Positions 53,606 to 63,489 of a stretch of DNA of 64,000 nt are shown here, piece by piece. Origin of the DNA: Piezodorus guildinii (taxonomy: Eukaryota > Arthropoda > Insecta > Hemiptera > Pentatomidae); the NCBI GenBank assembly GCA_023052935.1, contig CM041298.1:496001-560000 (forward strand), written 5' to 3'. A program made the translations under genes and the position numbers. The notes under the pieces are model-generated. The model ran no database searches, was not told the DNA's origin, and saw only the letters and a list, made by a program, of their open reading frames with translations. Position 1 is the first letter of the stretch. Every line of letters starts with the position of its first letter.

Positions 53606-54224
53606 TCTCTTGTTCATTGACGCTCAGTTCAATAAAGCTGTTGAATGCTACTGAAGAAGAGAAAAGTATGTGAAAGAAATGGCAGTGTCCTACAAAAAAA
53701 CAACCTTCTACTGAATCAGAACTAGATATGGGTAACTGACCATAAGAATGCAATTATAGGAGGTTACGAAATTATAAAAAACGCTTGCAAAAAAATAGGG
53801 AAAAAATGCGAATTGAAATAAAAGCATTCAAAGACAAAAATGTACAAGTATATTTCATCTCTAATAGTACACATGACTACAATACCAATCCCAGAGAAGG
53901 CTATCATCAGTGAAATAATAGTTATCTAGGATCGGTCACCAGGAGGAAAAAATTGAAAGGCAATAAATTTAGTGAGAGTCATTTAGTGGTACTGAGGGAG
54001 GAGATGGTGGGAATTGTTGGGACCGAACAGCAGTAGTCATAATCAAGTGTTATTACCGCGGGCATACCGGGCTAATGGCACGCTTGGTACTTCGAGGTAC
54101 CTTAAGAGCCACCTCGGGGTACACATCATTATCCATTAGCTGTCCAGTTATCGAGTCCAGGTATATAGAAGGTCTCGGATCGACTACTGGCCTGTTTGCG
54201 TCTTCAGTGTCAACTTAAAATGAT
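53606..54224. other. Unassigned sequence
   Basis: No gene or repeat recognised. GC rises at 53990-54180 (CCGCGGGCATACCGGGCTAA). Confidence 0.35.
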
Positions 54225-54400
54225 TAGTGGATGTTATTAGTTGACTGTTTGAGAATAACTGGAAGGAATTAGTCCGGGTGCTGTCAGTGAATGAAACAAT
54301 TAAAAAGTTTCTAACTCTAGTTAGCATAAATAAATAGTTCCTAATTAAACCATTTATTGTTTGCCAACGTTTCGACCCCCTTTTCTTTAATTGTATTTGA
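54225..54400 (-). mobile_element. Solo Penelope-type arm, core truncated
   Basis: GTGGATGTTATTAGTTGACT, AAGGAATTAGTCCGGGTGCT, TTATTGTTTGCCAACGTTTC then GACCCCC, after which homology stops. The hammerhead core is therefore incomplete. It abuts family F. Confidence 0.7.
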
Positions 54401-55630
54401 CAATTGAGACGTTGATTTCTAAGAGGTACTAAAAGAAATTTTATTCTAAATTGATACAATATTTTGACATATTTGAATTCTAATGGTTTAGTTAAATCTA
54501 GATCCGTCATCAGATTTTATCTAAAAAACATAAAAATACTTTAAAACCGTATTTCAAAATTGCATTTCATTCCAAAAGGTACTATATCCTCTGTAAACAG
54601 ATATAACCTTTCCTTTCATTTCCTTCCAAAAGGTACTATATTTCCTACTATACGGCAGAAGCACCTAATCTCGTAATATATCACCATTAATTTATTGTTT
54701 TCTCATTTTGTGCTTTTTTATTGGTTCATTAAGAAAGTCTTGAATCATTGCTATTATTTTGATAACTGATTTTAACCTAATAATCAGTTTTTAGACTGTT
54801 TTTAACAACCTAGTTGCGTCGTATTGGTTCTTGTAGGTTGTCAATTAAATTAAGTTTTTTATAGTATTTTTTCTTAGAGCAACATAAATTTGGTTTAAAA
54901 AATTTCAGAAAACTCACATTTTAATAGAATAATGGTATTTGATCCAGAAAATAGTTAGAATTAGCATTTCACGAACTTGCTAAATATGAGAGGAAAAACC
55001 GTGCCTGATCTAACTAAATAGTAGATTTGTTTTATTTTGTTATGTAAAATAAAAGCTCAAAAGTTATTTATTTATCAGTCTCTATAGTTAAATATTGTTT
55101 ACACGTCGTTAATAATATAGTTAAATTTGCTAAATTCACACAAATAGTAAATACAAGTTCAAAACAAACTTCATAATTACATACTTTCTTATTATAGTAC
55201 CATAAATAGATAAATTGTACTTCGAATATTTACTTTCTTTATGAATAATATATGATCAATGTAATTAACAAACAAAGAAAGATATTTCTCAGAGGGAGAA
55301 TAAGGAAATATACATAACTTAGTAATTAACAATATAAAGAGTTATCGGTAATGTTGTATCTGGAAGGTTATAGTGACTGTTACCAACTTATCACACGTTA
55401 TATTATTCCAAAAAGTACTATATCCATATTATATTATTTAAAAGCCATGAGAAAAGTGCAATAATTTGAAAAAAATGAGTTGGCAACACACTTAAAAATC
55501 AACTTAATATTTTAATAAAAAAAAGAATCACGTAAATTGGTCCAGTAATAAATAAGTGACAGATATTTGCGTTTTCTGTAAAATTTTCAAAAGTGGATAT
55601 AGTACCTTTTGGAAATCAACGTCTCAATTG
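54401..55630 (+). mobile_element. Family F TIR transposon, copy 2 (1.23 kb)
   Basis: CAATTGAGACGTTGATTTCT at the left and the inverse AGAAATCAACGTC-type end GGAAATCAACGTCTCAATTG at 55611-55630. It is collinear with 13988-15157 throughout, including repeated CCAAAAGGTACTA. No transposase. Confidence 0.87.
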
Positions 55631-55706
55631 AGGATGTTTGGCGACAGTAGAAACTATTATAGGTGGAATAATCAGGAGTCAGTCTTTTGCTAAATATTTT
55701 AATTTT

Positions 55707-55746
55707 GCCGACGTTTCGGCACAAGCTTGTGAGCCATCATCAGGGC
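55707..55746 (-). ncRNA. Hammerhead-ribozyme-like motif
   Basis: GCC CTGATGA T GGCTCA-loop-TGTGCC GAAACGTC GGC on the minus strand. Stem II has one mismatch. Confidence 0.62.
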
Positions 55747-56115
55747 TACAAAGATCATACAAAATAGAGATACATATTAATGTGATGGATTTTTTTTTAA
55801 TGTAGTGTCAATGATAACATTTTAAAATAAAACATAAAATATATCAACATACTTAAATATTACAGTTTATGCTTGGACATGGCACAGTAATGGTACGTTT
55901 ATATATAATGTTTTATTTCTATATTAAAGTCTAAAGTTTTGTTTTTATACTTATCATCATCATATTGTTTATCATATTATCATTATTTGTATTTATAATA
56001 TTTAAGTATGTTGGTATATTTTCTGTTTTTATCTTAAAATGTTATCATTGATACTACATTAAAAAAAAAATTCATTATCACATTAATATGTATCTTTTTT
56101 GTTCTGATGTTTGTA

Positions 56116-56155
56116 GCCCTGATGATGGCTCACAAGCTTGAGCTGAAACGTTGGC
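56116..56155 (+). ncRNA. Hammerhead-ribozyme-like motif
   Basis: GCC CTGATGA T GGCTCA-loop-TGAGCT GAAACGTT GGC; six-base stem II with one G-T pair. Confidence 0.65.
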
Positions 56156-56203
56156 AAAATTAAAATATTTAGAAAAAGACTCCTGATTATTCCACCTATA
56201 ATA

Positions 56204-56687
56204 AAAAACTAAAGCGACGTTTTCTTTGGCTTACTACAATGACAGAAGTGTGAAACCTACCTCAATAAGTGACTCAATGAAATGCGAGGAATGTGGTACT
56301 GAAGAAGTACAAATAAACATGAAGTGAGGAATTGTGGTCAGGAATCGATTTGCAAGTCAACAGCATAGTTTGCAAAAGCGTCATCCCACAGAAATTTATT
56401 CACTCTAGGAAATATTTCTTCTGACTAACAGCGAGTCAAGTATTTTCCTTTCGTTCATGTGACATTTATCATCTTTAAATGTTTTCAAAGTTGATTTTTA
56501 AGTTGATTTACAACTGTATACAATTAATTCAACAAGAAAATGTGAAGTATGATAATTAAATTGGAAATGACTCAAGAAAAAATTATCCACTGATAACATT
56601 TTAAAAAAAAATTATTATAAAGACATTTACAACTGTATTATACAATAAAATACATTAAGTAAATGTGCTAATTCAGTGTTTATTTAA
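56204..56687. other. Unassigned sequence
   Basis: No gene or element recognised. Confidence 0.35.
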
Positions 56688-57115
56688 TGGACTAGGTCGC
56701 GAGGCCAACGTCTTTTTAGACGCCTTGGAGGATTATAAGGAGTAGATGGTGATGAGAGGTGGCGGACGAGTGGGTTGGAGTGTGCGGGTAATTTGGAATT
56801 AAAGGAGTTATATCTAGATTGGGCTAATGGGATATTTAGGATCTTTCGAAGGATTTTGGATTGCAACGATTGAATGCAATGGTTTGGTGGATCCCCATAG
56901 CTCTATCCCATATGTCCAAATAGGCCTAATGATGGTAATATAAATTAATTTTTTGTGGTATGTGGAAAGCTTAGAGCGTTTGTCCAGTAAATGTTGCAGT
57001 AAAAGGTATTGAGCTGTTTTTGGTCGTTTAAGTCAAGTGTGAGGATTCCAAGTTAGACATTTGCCAAGATGGAGTACTAGGTACCGGATCTGTTCAACTG
57101 AGGTGAGTGGAATAT
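56688..57115 (-). pseudogene. Jockey-type LINE C-terminal fragment
   Basis: The minus strand reads VRYLVLHLGKCLTWNPHT, LLQHLLDKRSKLS, YHKKLIYITIIRPIWTYGIE, LWGSTKP, QSKILRKILNIPLAQSRYNS, and RRLKRRWPRDL. It matches 61570-62020 of the intact copy with several frameshifts and a short deletion in the NAPYFVTNQ region. Confidence 0.82.
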
Positions 57116-57149
57116 TGCTAAAGGATATAGTGGGACAGGCAAAGTGCTA

Positions 57150-57320
57150 TTTTAAGTGAGTAACTTCCGAGACCGACTTTTTTTCAGTCGCCTCGGAGTG
57201 TTATAAGGAATATGTCTGTAAGCTAGGTTACCCACGAGTGAGTATGTGTGGGCACTGAGTTCGGAATTAACAGAGTTGTATCAATTTCGGGCCAAGTCTG
57301 CTACTAATGTGATATTAAGG
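57150..57320 (-). pseudogene. Jockey-type LINE extreme C-terminus
   Basis: Minus strand with frameshifts: DLARN-YNSVNSELSAHTYS, LVGNLAYRHIPYNTPRRLKK. Older and more diverged than the adjacent copy. Confidence 0.6.
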
Positions 57321-57374
57321 TAATTATAGATGATTTTATTTGGTTACTTAATAAGGGACATTCTGGAAATTACG

Positions 57375-57540
57375 AAGGTTTTTTCGAGTTTCTAACATCA
57401 CAGGCAGGGGACCACCTTTTTACGTTCCCTCCGAAGGATTTGCATTACTCCCATTTAAAACTCTAGAACCATCATTCAAGTTTGAACCCGCGACCTTGGG
57501 CATAGAAGACTGTTATGCTAGCCACTACACCGCAGGAAGC
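57375..57540 (-). repeat. SINE C fragment
   Basis: ACATCACAGGCAGGGGACCA, GTTCCCTCCGAAGGA, and a head with AAGTTTGAACCCGCGACC then GCTAGCCACTACACC. The 3' part is absent. Confidence 0.8.
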
Positions 57541-57544
57541 TGTA

Positions 57545-57787
57545 GCTATTCATGATGTTTATAGTTCTATTTGCTAATTTAGACCACACAGAACAGTGCC
57601 TTGATTAGGCCGAGATCAGACTCAGTTGCTAGGTATTTCCCGCAATATTTAAGTACCCACTATATAGAAGCTGGATATGTCTTAATAAAAACTTCCTACA
57701 ACTGGGTCACCCCTGCCACTGGAGGGGTTTGAACCCCTTTGAGTCTGTAAACAGTAGGCTAGTGCTCTATCCACAATCCACACTGCT
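57545..57787 (-). repeat. SINE B copy, diverged
   Basis: AGGCCGAGATCAGACTCAG, AAGTACCCACTATATAGAAG, then a decayed B box (GGGTTTGAACCCC) and CTAGTGCTCTATCCACAATC. Confidence 0.75.
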
Positions 57788-58196
57788 AGGTACTTATTGA
57801 TACGGTCCAGTGGGAACTACAGAGTGCGTATTCTTAGGTGGTCCTTGAGAAACAAAAGAAAAAAGTTTAGTTGTTAGGTTGAGTTGTTTAAGAGAAGTCA
57901 ACAGGGGGGATGAGAAGATGTTTGCTTTAGCCGAATTAAATCGTCAGTGGAGGCGCTGGCGGGCTGACAGGAGGGTCAGGAGAAGAAAAAAGGACTAGAA
58001 GGATACAAAAAGAGAAGGACTCAAAGGATACGAGAATAATATTGGGGAGATGATATAGGGCACCTCCCAGCTTAGCCAGGGTGGTCTGCCTCATTAACCG
58101 CAAGGAACCACCTTTTAATTATTACCACCGACTCTTTAACATTTCATTTTGTTTTAGCTTTCTCAGCTCTTAGGCAAGCGGCTCCGAACAGAACAA
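57788..58196. other. Unassigned, purine-rich
   Basis: GAGGCGCTGGCGGGCTGACAG and A/G-rich stretches. No domain or repeat recognised. Confidence 0.3.
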
Positions 58197-58880
58197 ATGA
58201 ATGAATGAATAACTTTATTTGCTTTCGGGCTATCCCCATACAAATAGAGCTGGCTACATAACAAATATATAATAAAAAACATACTTCAATAAAAGAGTTA
58301 GCAAGATACTAATTCACTACGTTATCAGCTCTAGGTACGTTGAATATTAATAAATTTCAATAAAACTTATAACAAAATAATGCAAAGACAATATATGAAT
58401 AATATAACAGTTTTCAATATAATAAATATATTATTTTATGTAATATGGCGAAACACGATAAATACGTGTAATATAATAAAGTTAACAAATAATTTTAATT
58501 AATTTATTATAAATGATCTGATTTGAGAATATTGCCTTGTATAATAATAAATGTTTTTTATTTTCCTCAATATCTTCGGTGGTAAACAGGGCGATAAAAT
58601 TTGTACTGTTCATATTTAAGGCTCTAGGGATGTAATGGGTTCGGTACGGTGCGTATATGGGGCATCGGATGAAAATGTGGAATAAGTCCTCTCTTTCGTT
58701 GAGGTCACATAGAGTACAGTATTCCTTGGGTTTAAAATGGTAGTATATATTGTTAAATGTTTATTCGATATTGAAAGTTTCCAGAAAGTCCTAATTGTGC
58801 AAATATTTTTATGACAGGGGGTTTAATAATGCGGCTCCGAACAGTGAACACACTACGAAGCTGTTCTTCCAGTTCAAACC
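58197..58880 (-). pseudogene. LINE 3' end: C-terminal zinc-knuckle and UTR
   Basis: The minus strand reads EYCTLCDLNEREDLFHIFIR then CPIYAPYR (about 58655-58725). This is the C-x-x-C ... H-x4-C-P motif found at the C-terminus of several LINE clades. Upstream, IIKIFAQLGLSGNFQYRI-like residues are frame-shifted. The 3' UTR (CCAGCTCTATTTGTATGGGG) ends in (ATTC)n at 58197-58210. Clade uncertain. Confidence 0.65.
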
Positions 58881-58974
58881 CGGCAGTGTTAAGATAATTA
58901 TTTATTATCTTAGGGCAGAGCGGAGCTAGTTGAGCATAGGGGCAAGTAGGGCAATTGAAATATCTCGCAAACTA

Positions 58975-59830
58975 TTCACCGTACGCATAGGCTTTTTATG
59001 GACCAATTTTTTTTTTTTTTAACCGCCACAAAAATACTAGCCCATGCAACGAAAATGATCCCAACACCTAGACGTTGATATCAGCTAGTTATTTTTAAAA
59101 TGGCGGCCAGAAAAAAGTGATTTAATTCAATAGCTCGGTTATTTTTGAAGATAGAGAATTTTTTTTATCCAAAAAACAGCAAATTATATAAAAAAGAAAA
59201 AGAAATTGAAATTTTACCCATGAATCGCTCATAAATTAAAGAAATCATCTTATATGGTCCAGCCACAACTTATAAGAGACGTTATTCACTGATAACTTGG
59301 TTATTACTGATGATAAAGATAAAATGTAAGGTTTTCTGGAATCAGGAAATTTTATTTGAATTATTTGAATGAAAATCGAAAGAAAAAAAAAAGGAAAAAG
59401 TAACGCAGTCCTGTATAAATGCTTTTGGTTTGTTATTTTCAATAATCAACCTTTGTAATCGACCAAAAAAACAATTACCCCGCTCAAAATTTGAGAGCTT
59501 ACGAGTCATGATGTGTAGCATCCGAATAACAAATATTAAAATTCCGTTTCTCCCAATTACTAAATAAATAAATACCGAAAATTACCCATAGAAAATTAAA
59601 TTTGCGACAAAATGAAAAAAGAATCATTGAAATTGGTTAAGAGCTAGCTGAGATATAGCGTTTTGAAATCAGCGGTGGTGATAGACTGTTTTCCTTTGAA
59701 TTCTTTATTGCTTTTCATATTTCTTAACTAACTATCAATAGCTGTATAAATAGTTATACCCTAATATTGTAATTTGGAAATAATAAACCATTGTGTAATA
59801 ACTTGCCATTCGTTTTCTTTTTTTTTTTAC
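58975..59830 (-). mobile_element. Family E fragment
   Basis: ACAAAAATACTAGCCCATGC, TAAAATGGCGGCC, GATTTAATTCAATAGCTCGG, ATAATAAACCATTGTGTAAT are in the same order and orientation as 21100-22000. Both ends are missing. The hammerhead palindrome of the other copy is absent here, an uninterrupted reference for that insertion. Confidence 0.7.
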
Positions 59831-59839
59831 TCTATTATT

Positions 59840-60050
59840 ATTCGAAGAAATGGTACCTGGTTAAGGCCAAATCAACAACATATGGAACATTTAGGTCTTT
59901 ATGGATGCGTTTTTTCGTGAAGAAGTAAGGAGCATTGAGAATTTTAGGAAGGATTTAGTATTGTAAGGAAGTTTACGGCAAGTTAAATGGAAGGTTAGAG
60001 TGTCTGTCTGGTAAGTGTTGAAGGAACCGAAAATGGTATACTAGTTAATT
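59840..60050 (-). pseudogene. Jockey-type LINE fragment
   Basis: Minus strand: LLQHLPDRHSNLPFN, then after a deletion LNAPYFFTKKRIHKDLNVPY, VVDLALTRYHFFE. Matches NAPYFVTNQILHNDLNIPFV of the intact copy. Confidence 0.68.
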
Positions 60051-60051
60051 T

Positions 60052-60537
60052 TTGTTCGATAAATATAAGGCCGTTTTACAAAAGAATTCTTGGATATATA
60101 TATATTTTTTAAACAATTTATTTAATTTCCAATCATCGCTACGTTTCAGCCTCTAGGGCCATTCTCAAGCTTCATGCATATCCATGTTACATATCATTTC
60201 ATTTCACCGCTTTTCAGCAGCGTCGTCATAATTTTTAAAATATCATTTTTCAAAAAAACTCAGCAGTTTTCTGCAGTCTTATAGGTGTTCTCGTGCGCGA
60301 CAAACACGATAAGACGGCGAAAACTGTTGAGTTTTTTGAAAAATGATATTTTAAAAATTATGACGACGCTGTTGAAAAGCGGTGAAATGAAATGATATGT
60401 AACATGGATATGCATGAAGCTTGAGAATGGCCCTAGAGGCTGAAACGTAGCGATGATTGGAAATTAAATAAATTGTTTAAAAAATATATATATATCCAAG
60501 AATTCTTTTGTAAAACGGCCTAATATTTATCGAATCA
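60052..60537. mobile_element. Near-perfect 486-bp palindrome with a variant Penelope-type core
   Basis: The arms (about 60052-60287 and 60302-60537) are inverse copies centred near 60294 with almost no spacer. They include CCAAGAATTCTTTTGTAAAA, CGGTGAAATGAAATGATATG and, on each arm, CTTGAGAATGGCCCTAGAGG then CTGAAACGTAGC. The last resembles the hammerhead-like core but with two changes in the CUGANGA box. No target duplication beyond the arms was identified. Confidence 0.85.
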
Positions 60538-60612
60538 AACAAAAAAACAATTACGACAATGATGAGAAAAATATACTAGTTAATAATTTCTAAATTAAAC
60601 TTAAATAAAAAA

Positions 60613-60748
60613 TTTGGTGCGCGCAACACACGACCTTCACTTACCTTCGTTGTTATAATCAATTTAAGAATTTTTAAAAATATTTAGAGATAAAATAAAT
60701 TGTTAAAGAAATAATTACATTTAGTATCAATAGAAACATGTGTTTTGT

Positions 60749-60750
<2 letters not shown>
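60613..60750 (+). mobile_element. Family D 5' fragment
   Basis: TTTGGTGCGCGCAACACACG to ATGTGTTTTGTTAAATATA, then lost in a TA tract. Confidence 0.75.

Positions 60751-60795
<45 letters not shown>
60751..60795. repeat. (TA)n microsatellite
   Basis: About 20 TA units followed by AAACA and a T-run. Confidence 0.95.
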
Positions 60796-60797
<2 letters not shown>

Positions 60798-60888
60798 ATT
60801 TTTTTTTTATTTGTTAAACATATACATCTTGTACAAATTTGGTTATACATTTCTAACTTTACCACCACCATATTTATATTGAATTTCT

Positions 60889-62155
60889 GCCCATCATGGG
60901 CAAAATCCTAGAAAAACTCCTTCTAAAACGTCTTTATCCTATCCTAGAAATGAATCATGTTATCCCTGACCACCAGTTTGGATTTCGAACATCTCATTCT
61001 ACAATACAACAATGTCACCGCGTGGTGGATGTAGTGTCCTCCACATTGGAGCGGGGAATGTACTGCACTGGAGCCTTTCTTGATGTAGAACAAGCATTTG
61101 ATCGAGTCTGGCACCAGGGACTGCTTTACAAACTCCGTCAATTCCTCACCCCTACATATTTCCTATTAATGCGTTCCTACCTTACTGGCAGAACCTTTAA
61201 GGTAAACCACAACTTTTCCTACTCATCCACATTTTCCCTATCTGCTGGAGTGCCTCAAGGTAGTATCTTAGGTCCTATCCTCTACTCCCTTTATACAGCT
61301 GACATTCCACTCCATCCTCGCACTGTCCTCAATACTTATGCTGATGACACGTGTGTCTTATCAGTCCATAATGATCCAACTACTGCATCCCAAACCCTTC
61401 AGTCCCACATCAAAGCCATTGAAGAATGGTGTCAAAATTGGAGGATTAAAATAAATCCCAACAAATCCCACCAAATCATCTTTACCCTTCGTCGCAAACC
61501 TATGACTTCCTGCCCCCCAGTATCCTTTAATAACATTACCCTTACTTCTGTAGAACAAATCCGATACCTAGGTCTCCATCTTGACAAGCGCCTTACTTGG
61601 AATCCTCACACAAGACTGAAACGACAAGAAACTGCTCTAAGATATCGATTACTACAACACTTACTAGACAAACGTTCAAAACTTCCAGTACATTACAAAA
61701 GACTCATCTACATCACAATTATCAGACCTATTTGGACATATGGATTCGAGCTTTGGGGCTCTACGAAACCATCTAATTCCTCCCGCATCCAGTCCTTACA
61801 ATCCAAAATCCTGAATGCTCCTTATTTTGTCACAAATCAAATCCTCCATAATGACCTAAACATCCCATTTGTTGCAGACATAGCCCGTGATAGATACTCC
61901 TCTTTCCATTCTAAACTCCCTGCCCATACAAATCCACTTGTCTGTAATATATCTTCCTCAGATATCCCTGATAACCCTCCAAGGCGACTGAAAAGAAGGT
62001 GGCCTCGGGACCTACTGCATTAAAATAGTTAGTGAAGTGCTACCACTGGGTGGTTCTTTCTCAAGACATTTTCATGACTTTTTATATTCATTCTACATAT
62101 TTACTTATTGTATTCTTTAGTACAGTTGTAAATTACTATAAATAAATAAAAAAAA
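60889..62155 (+). mobile_element. Young 5'-truncated Jockey-clade LINE insertion
   Basis: The element is bounded by an exact 13-bp target-site duplication, ATATTGAATTTCT (60876-60888 and 62156-62168). It starts inside the RT coding region and ends, after a 130-bp 3' UTR, in AAATAAATAAAAAAAAA. It is the intact reference for the fragments at 15890, 29708, 40600, 56688, 57150 and 59840. Confidence 0.95.
60896..62023 (+). CDS. Jockey-clade reverse transcriptase, C-terminal 375 codons (partial ORF2)
   Basis: Open without a stop from the truncation point. RT landmarks with residues from the first Met: HQFGFR (26-31), catalytic FLDVEQAFD (61-69), GVPQGSILGP (118-127), catalytic YADD (148-151), YLGLHLDKRLTW in the thumb region, then WTYGFELWGS and the C-terminal tail PPRRLKRRWPRDLLH. 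The N-terminal endonuclease and RT fingers are missing because of 5' truncation, so it cannot transpose by itself. The Met at 60896 is simply the first in frame, not a native start. Such proteins copy LINE RNA at the nicked chromosome. The lack of lesions indicates a recent insertion and suggests active relatives elsewhere in the genome. Confidence 0.95.
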   Translation: MGKILEKLLLKRLYPILEMNHVIPDHQFGFRTSHSTIQQCHRVVDVVSSTLERGMYCTGAFLDVEQAFDRVWHQGLLYKLRQFLTPTYFLLMRSYLTGRTFKVNHNFSYSSTFSLSAGVPQGSILGPILYSLYTADIPLHPRTVLNTYADDTCVLSVHNDPTTASQTLQSHIKAIEEWCQNWRIKINPNKSHQIIFTLRRKPMTSCPPVSFNNITLTSVEQIRYLGLHLDKRLTWNPHTRLKRQETALRYRLLQHLLDKRSKLPVHYKRLIYITIIRPIWTYGFELWGSTKPSNSSRIQSLQSKILNAPYFVTNQILHNDLNIPFVADIARDRYSSFHSKLPAHTNPLVCNISSSDIPDNPPRRLKRRWPRDLLH

Positions 62156-62168
62156 ATATTGAATTTCT

Positions 62169-62501
62169 CATCTTACTAGTTATTCAAAGATAAATAATAA
62201 ACAAAAACAATAGCCAATTTTTTTTTTTTTAATTAAAAAACAATAAAGAAAATCATCATAAACAAAAATAATAAAAAGCGAAATTATATCACATCACTTA
62301 ATTGGTGTGTCGGTCAGCAGTACTTTATTTTTATGGTTTTATGCAAGATAGACAAGAGACAATAATACAATGCTTAAATACAAAAACCCTATATCTAAAA
62401 AAAAAACAATAAAACATAAGCTGCTAAGTGTAAATTTTTCATTATACATAGAAATCCATAAAATTGCATTAAACTACCCATAATATAATTTCTTTAACAA
62501 T
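62169..62501. other. AT-rich, nothing recognised
   Basis: No element or frame of note. Confidence 0.4.
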
Positions 62502-62512
62502 AACAATTGATG

Positions 62513-62800
62513 GTGGGATCACCTGTAGCAGGGTGGCTAGCGTAACAGCCTCCCATGCTAAAGGTCACGGGTTCAAACCCGCAGGTGGTCCTAGGATTTT
62601 TTAATGGGAGTAAAAAATCCTTAGTTACGCCGTCCTTCGGAGGGGACGTTAAAAGGTGGTCCCGAGCCTGTGCGATGTCAGGGACTCGTTAAAGATCCCT
62701 ATCCTAATAAAACCTGGATAGGCAAAATTTAGGACTCCCACTGTAGCATCGTCCGATTAGCCATAGTAGCATAAAGTGACGTTAAATAAATAAACAAACA
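62513..62800 (+). repeat. SINE C copy with 11-bp target-site duplication, near consensus
   Basis: Head with B box CGGGTTCAAACCCGC, body with GTTACGCCGTCCTTCGGAGG, and tail AAATAAATAAACAAACA. AACAATTGATG is duplicated at 62502-62512 and 62801-62811. Among the least diverged copies here. Confidence 0.95.
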
Positions 62801-62811
62801 AACAATTGATG

Positions 62812-63109
62812 AAAACTGGTCTTGTCTATTATAAAAATGCTGAAAATATTTTTAAAAAATGTTCTTCAGAGGTTTGATAATCGAAAATATATTTCTGAAA
62901 CATCACAAATGAAATACGAAGGGTTTTTCAATCTTCCTCACATGTAGCAATAACTAGTTGATTCTCGCAAGAGAAAACATTAATATATATATAAGGATGC
63001 AAACTTTCTTCTATATAATTAAATTTAAACGATTCACCAAGAACCCAGGTATATTTACTCTTCCATATAGAGAGTTCTGTATATAGTTATATATAGAGTT
63101 CTGCACACT
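62812..63109. other. AT-rich, nothing recognised
   Basis: No gene or repeat assigned. Confidence 0.4.
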
Positions 63110-63425
63110 GACACTAAAAAGATGTAAATTGTATTTAGTTTTTGTAGGCAGTTGATTTGGAGAATATTTTCAATGTTCTGTTGATCACTATGTTCGGATA
63201 ATAAGGGTCTTAAATATTTTTCTCTGTCTTCAATAAGTTTTCCACATTGGAGAAGAATATGGAATAGGCTATTTGTAATAAATTGGCTACAAAAAAGTCA
63301 GTTTTCTTGTGATTTAAAGCTGAAAGTTTTCTGTTTCACATAAAGGTTGATTAATTTACGGTTTGAAACCCTCAACTGGCTGGTTCTATATGTCAAATAG
63401 GTCTCTGGGCTATGAATATTAAAAC
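63110..63425 (-). pseudogene. LINE C-terminal zinc-knuckle fragment
   Basis: Minus strand: RVSNRKLINLYVKQKTFSF, stop, then TNSLFHILLQCGKLIEDREK and YLRPLLSEH. The HILLQC part corresponds to the H-x4-C half of the motif at 58.7 kb; the leading C-x-x-C is decayed. Confidence 0.5.
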
Positions 63426-63489
63426 TAGAAAAAACTCTATACATGGGGTAGTAACTGGAGATCACGGATCGATGAATATTTGTAGAGAT

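Larger units (their letters stand above)
55655..56203. mobile_element. Large palindromic Penelope-type element, two hammerhead-like motifs
   Basis: Left arm about 55655-55880 and right arm about 55985-56203 are inverse copies of roughly 220 bp, from TATTATAGGTGGAATAATCA inward through the hammerhead motif to ATATTAATGTGAT and AACATACTTAAATATTA near the centre, with a spacer of about 105 bp. Divergence between the arms is modest. I see no clear target duplication. Confidence 0.85.

Noticed and set aside
60896..60898. Native translation start of the Jockey ORF
   Set aside because: The element is 5'-truncated at 60889 and the Met lies within the conserved RT fingers region, so it is only the first Met in frame.
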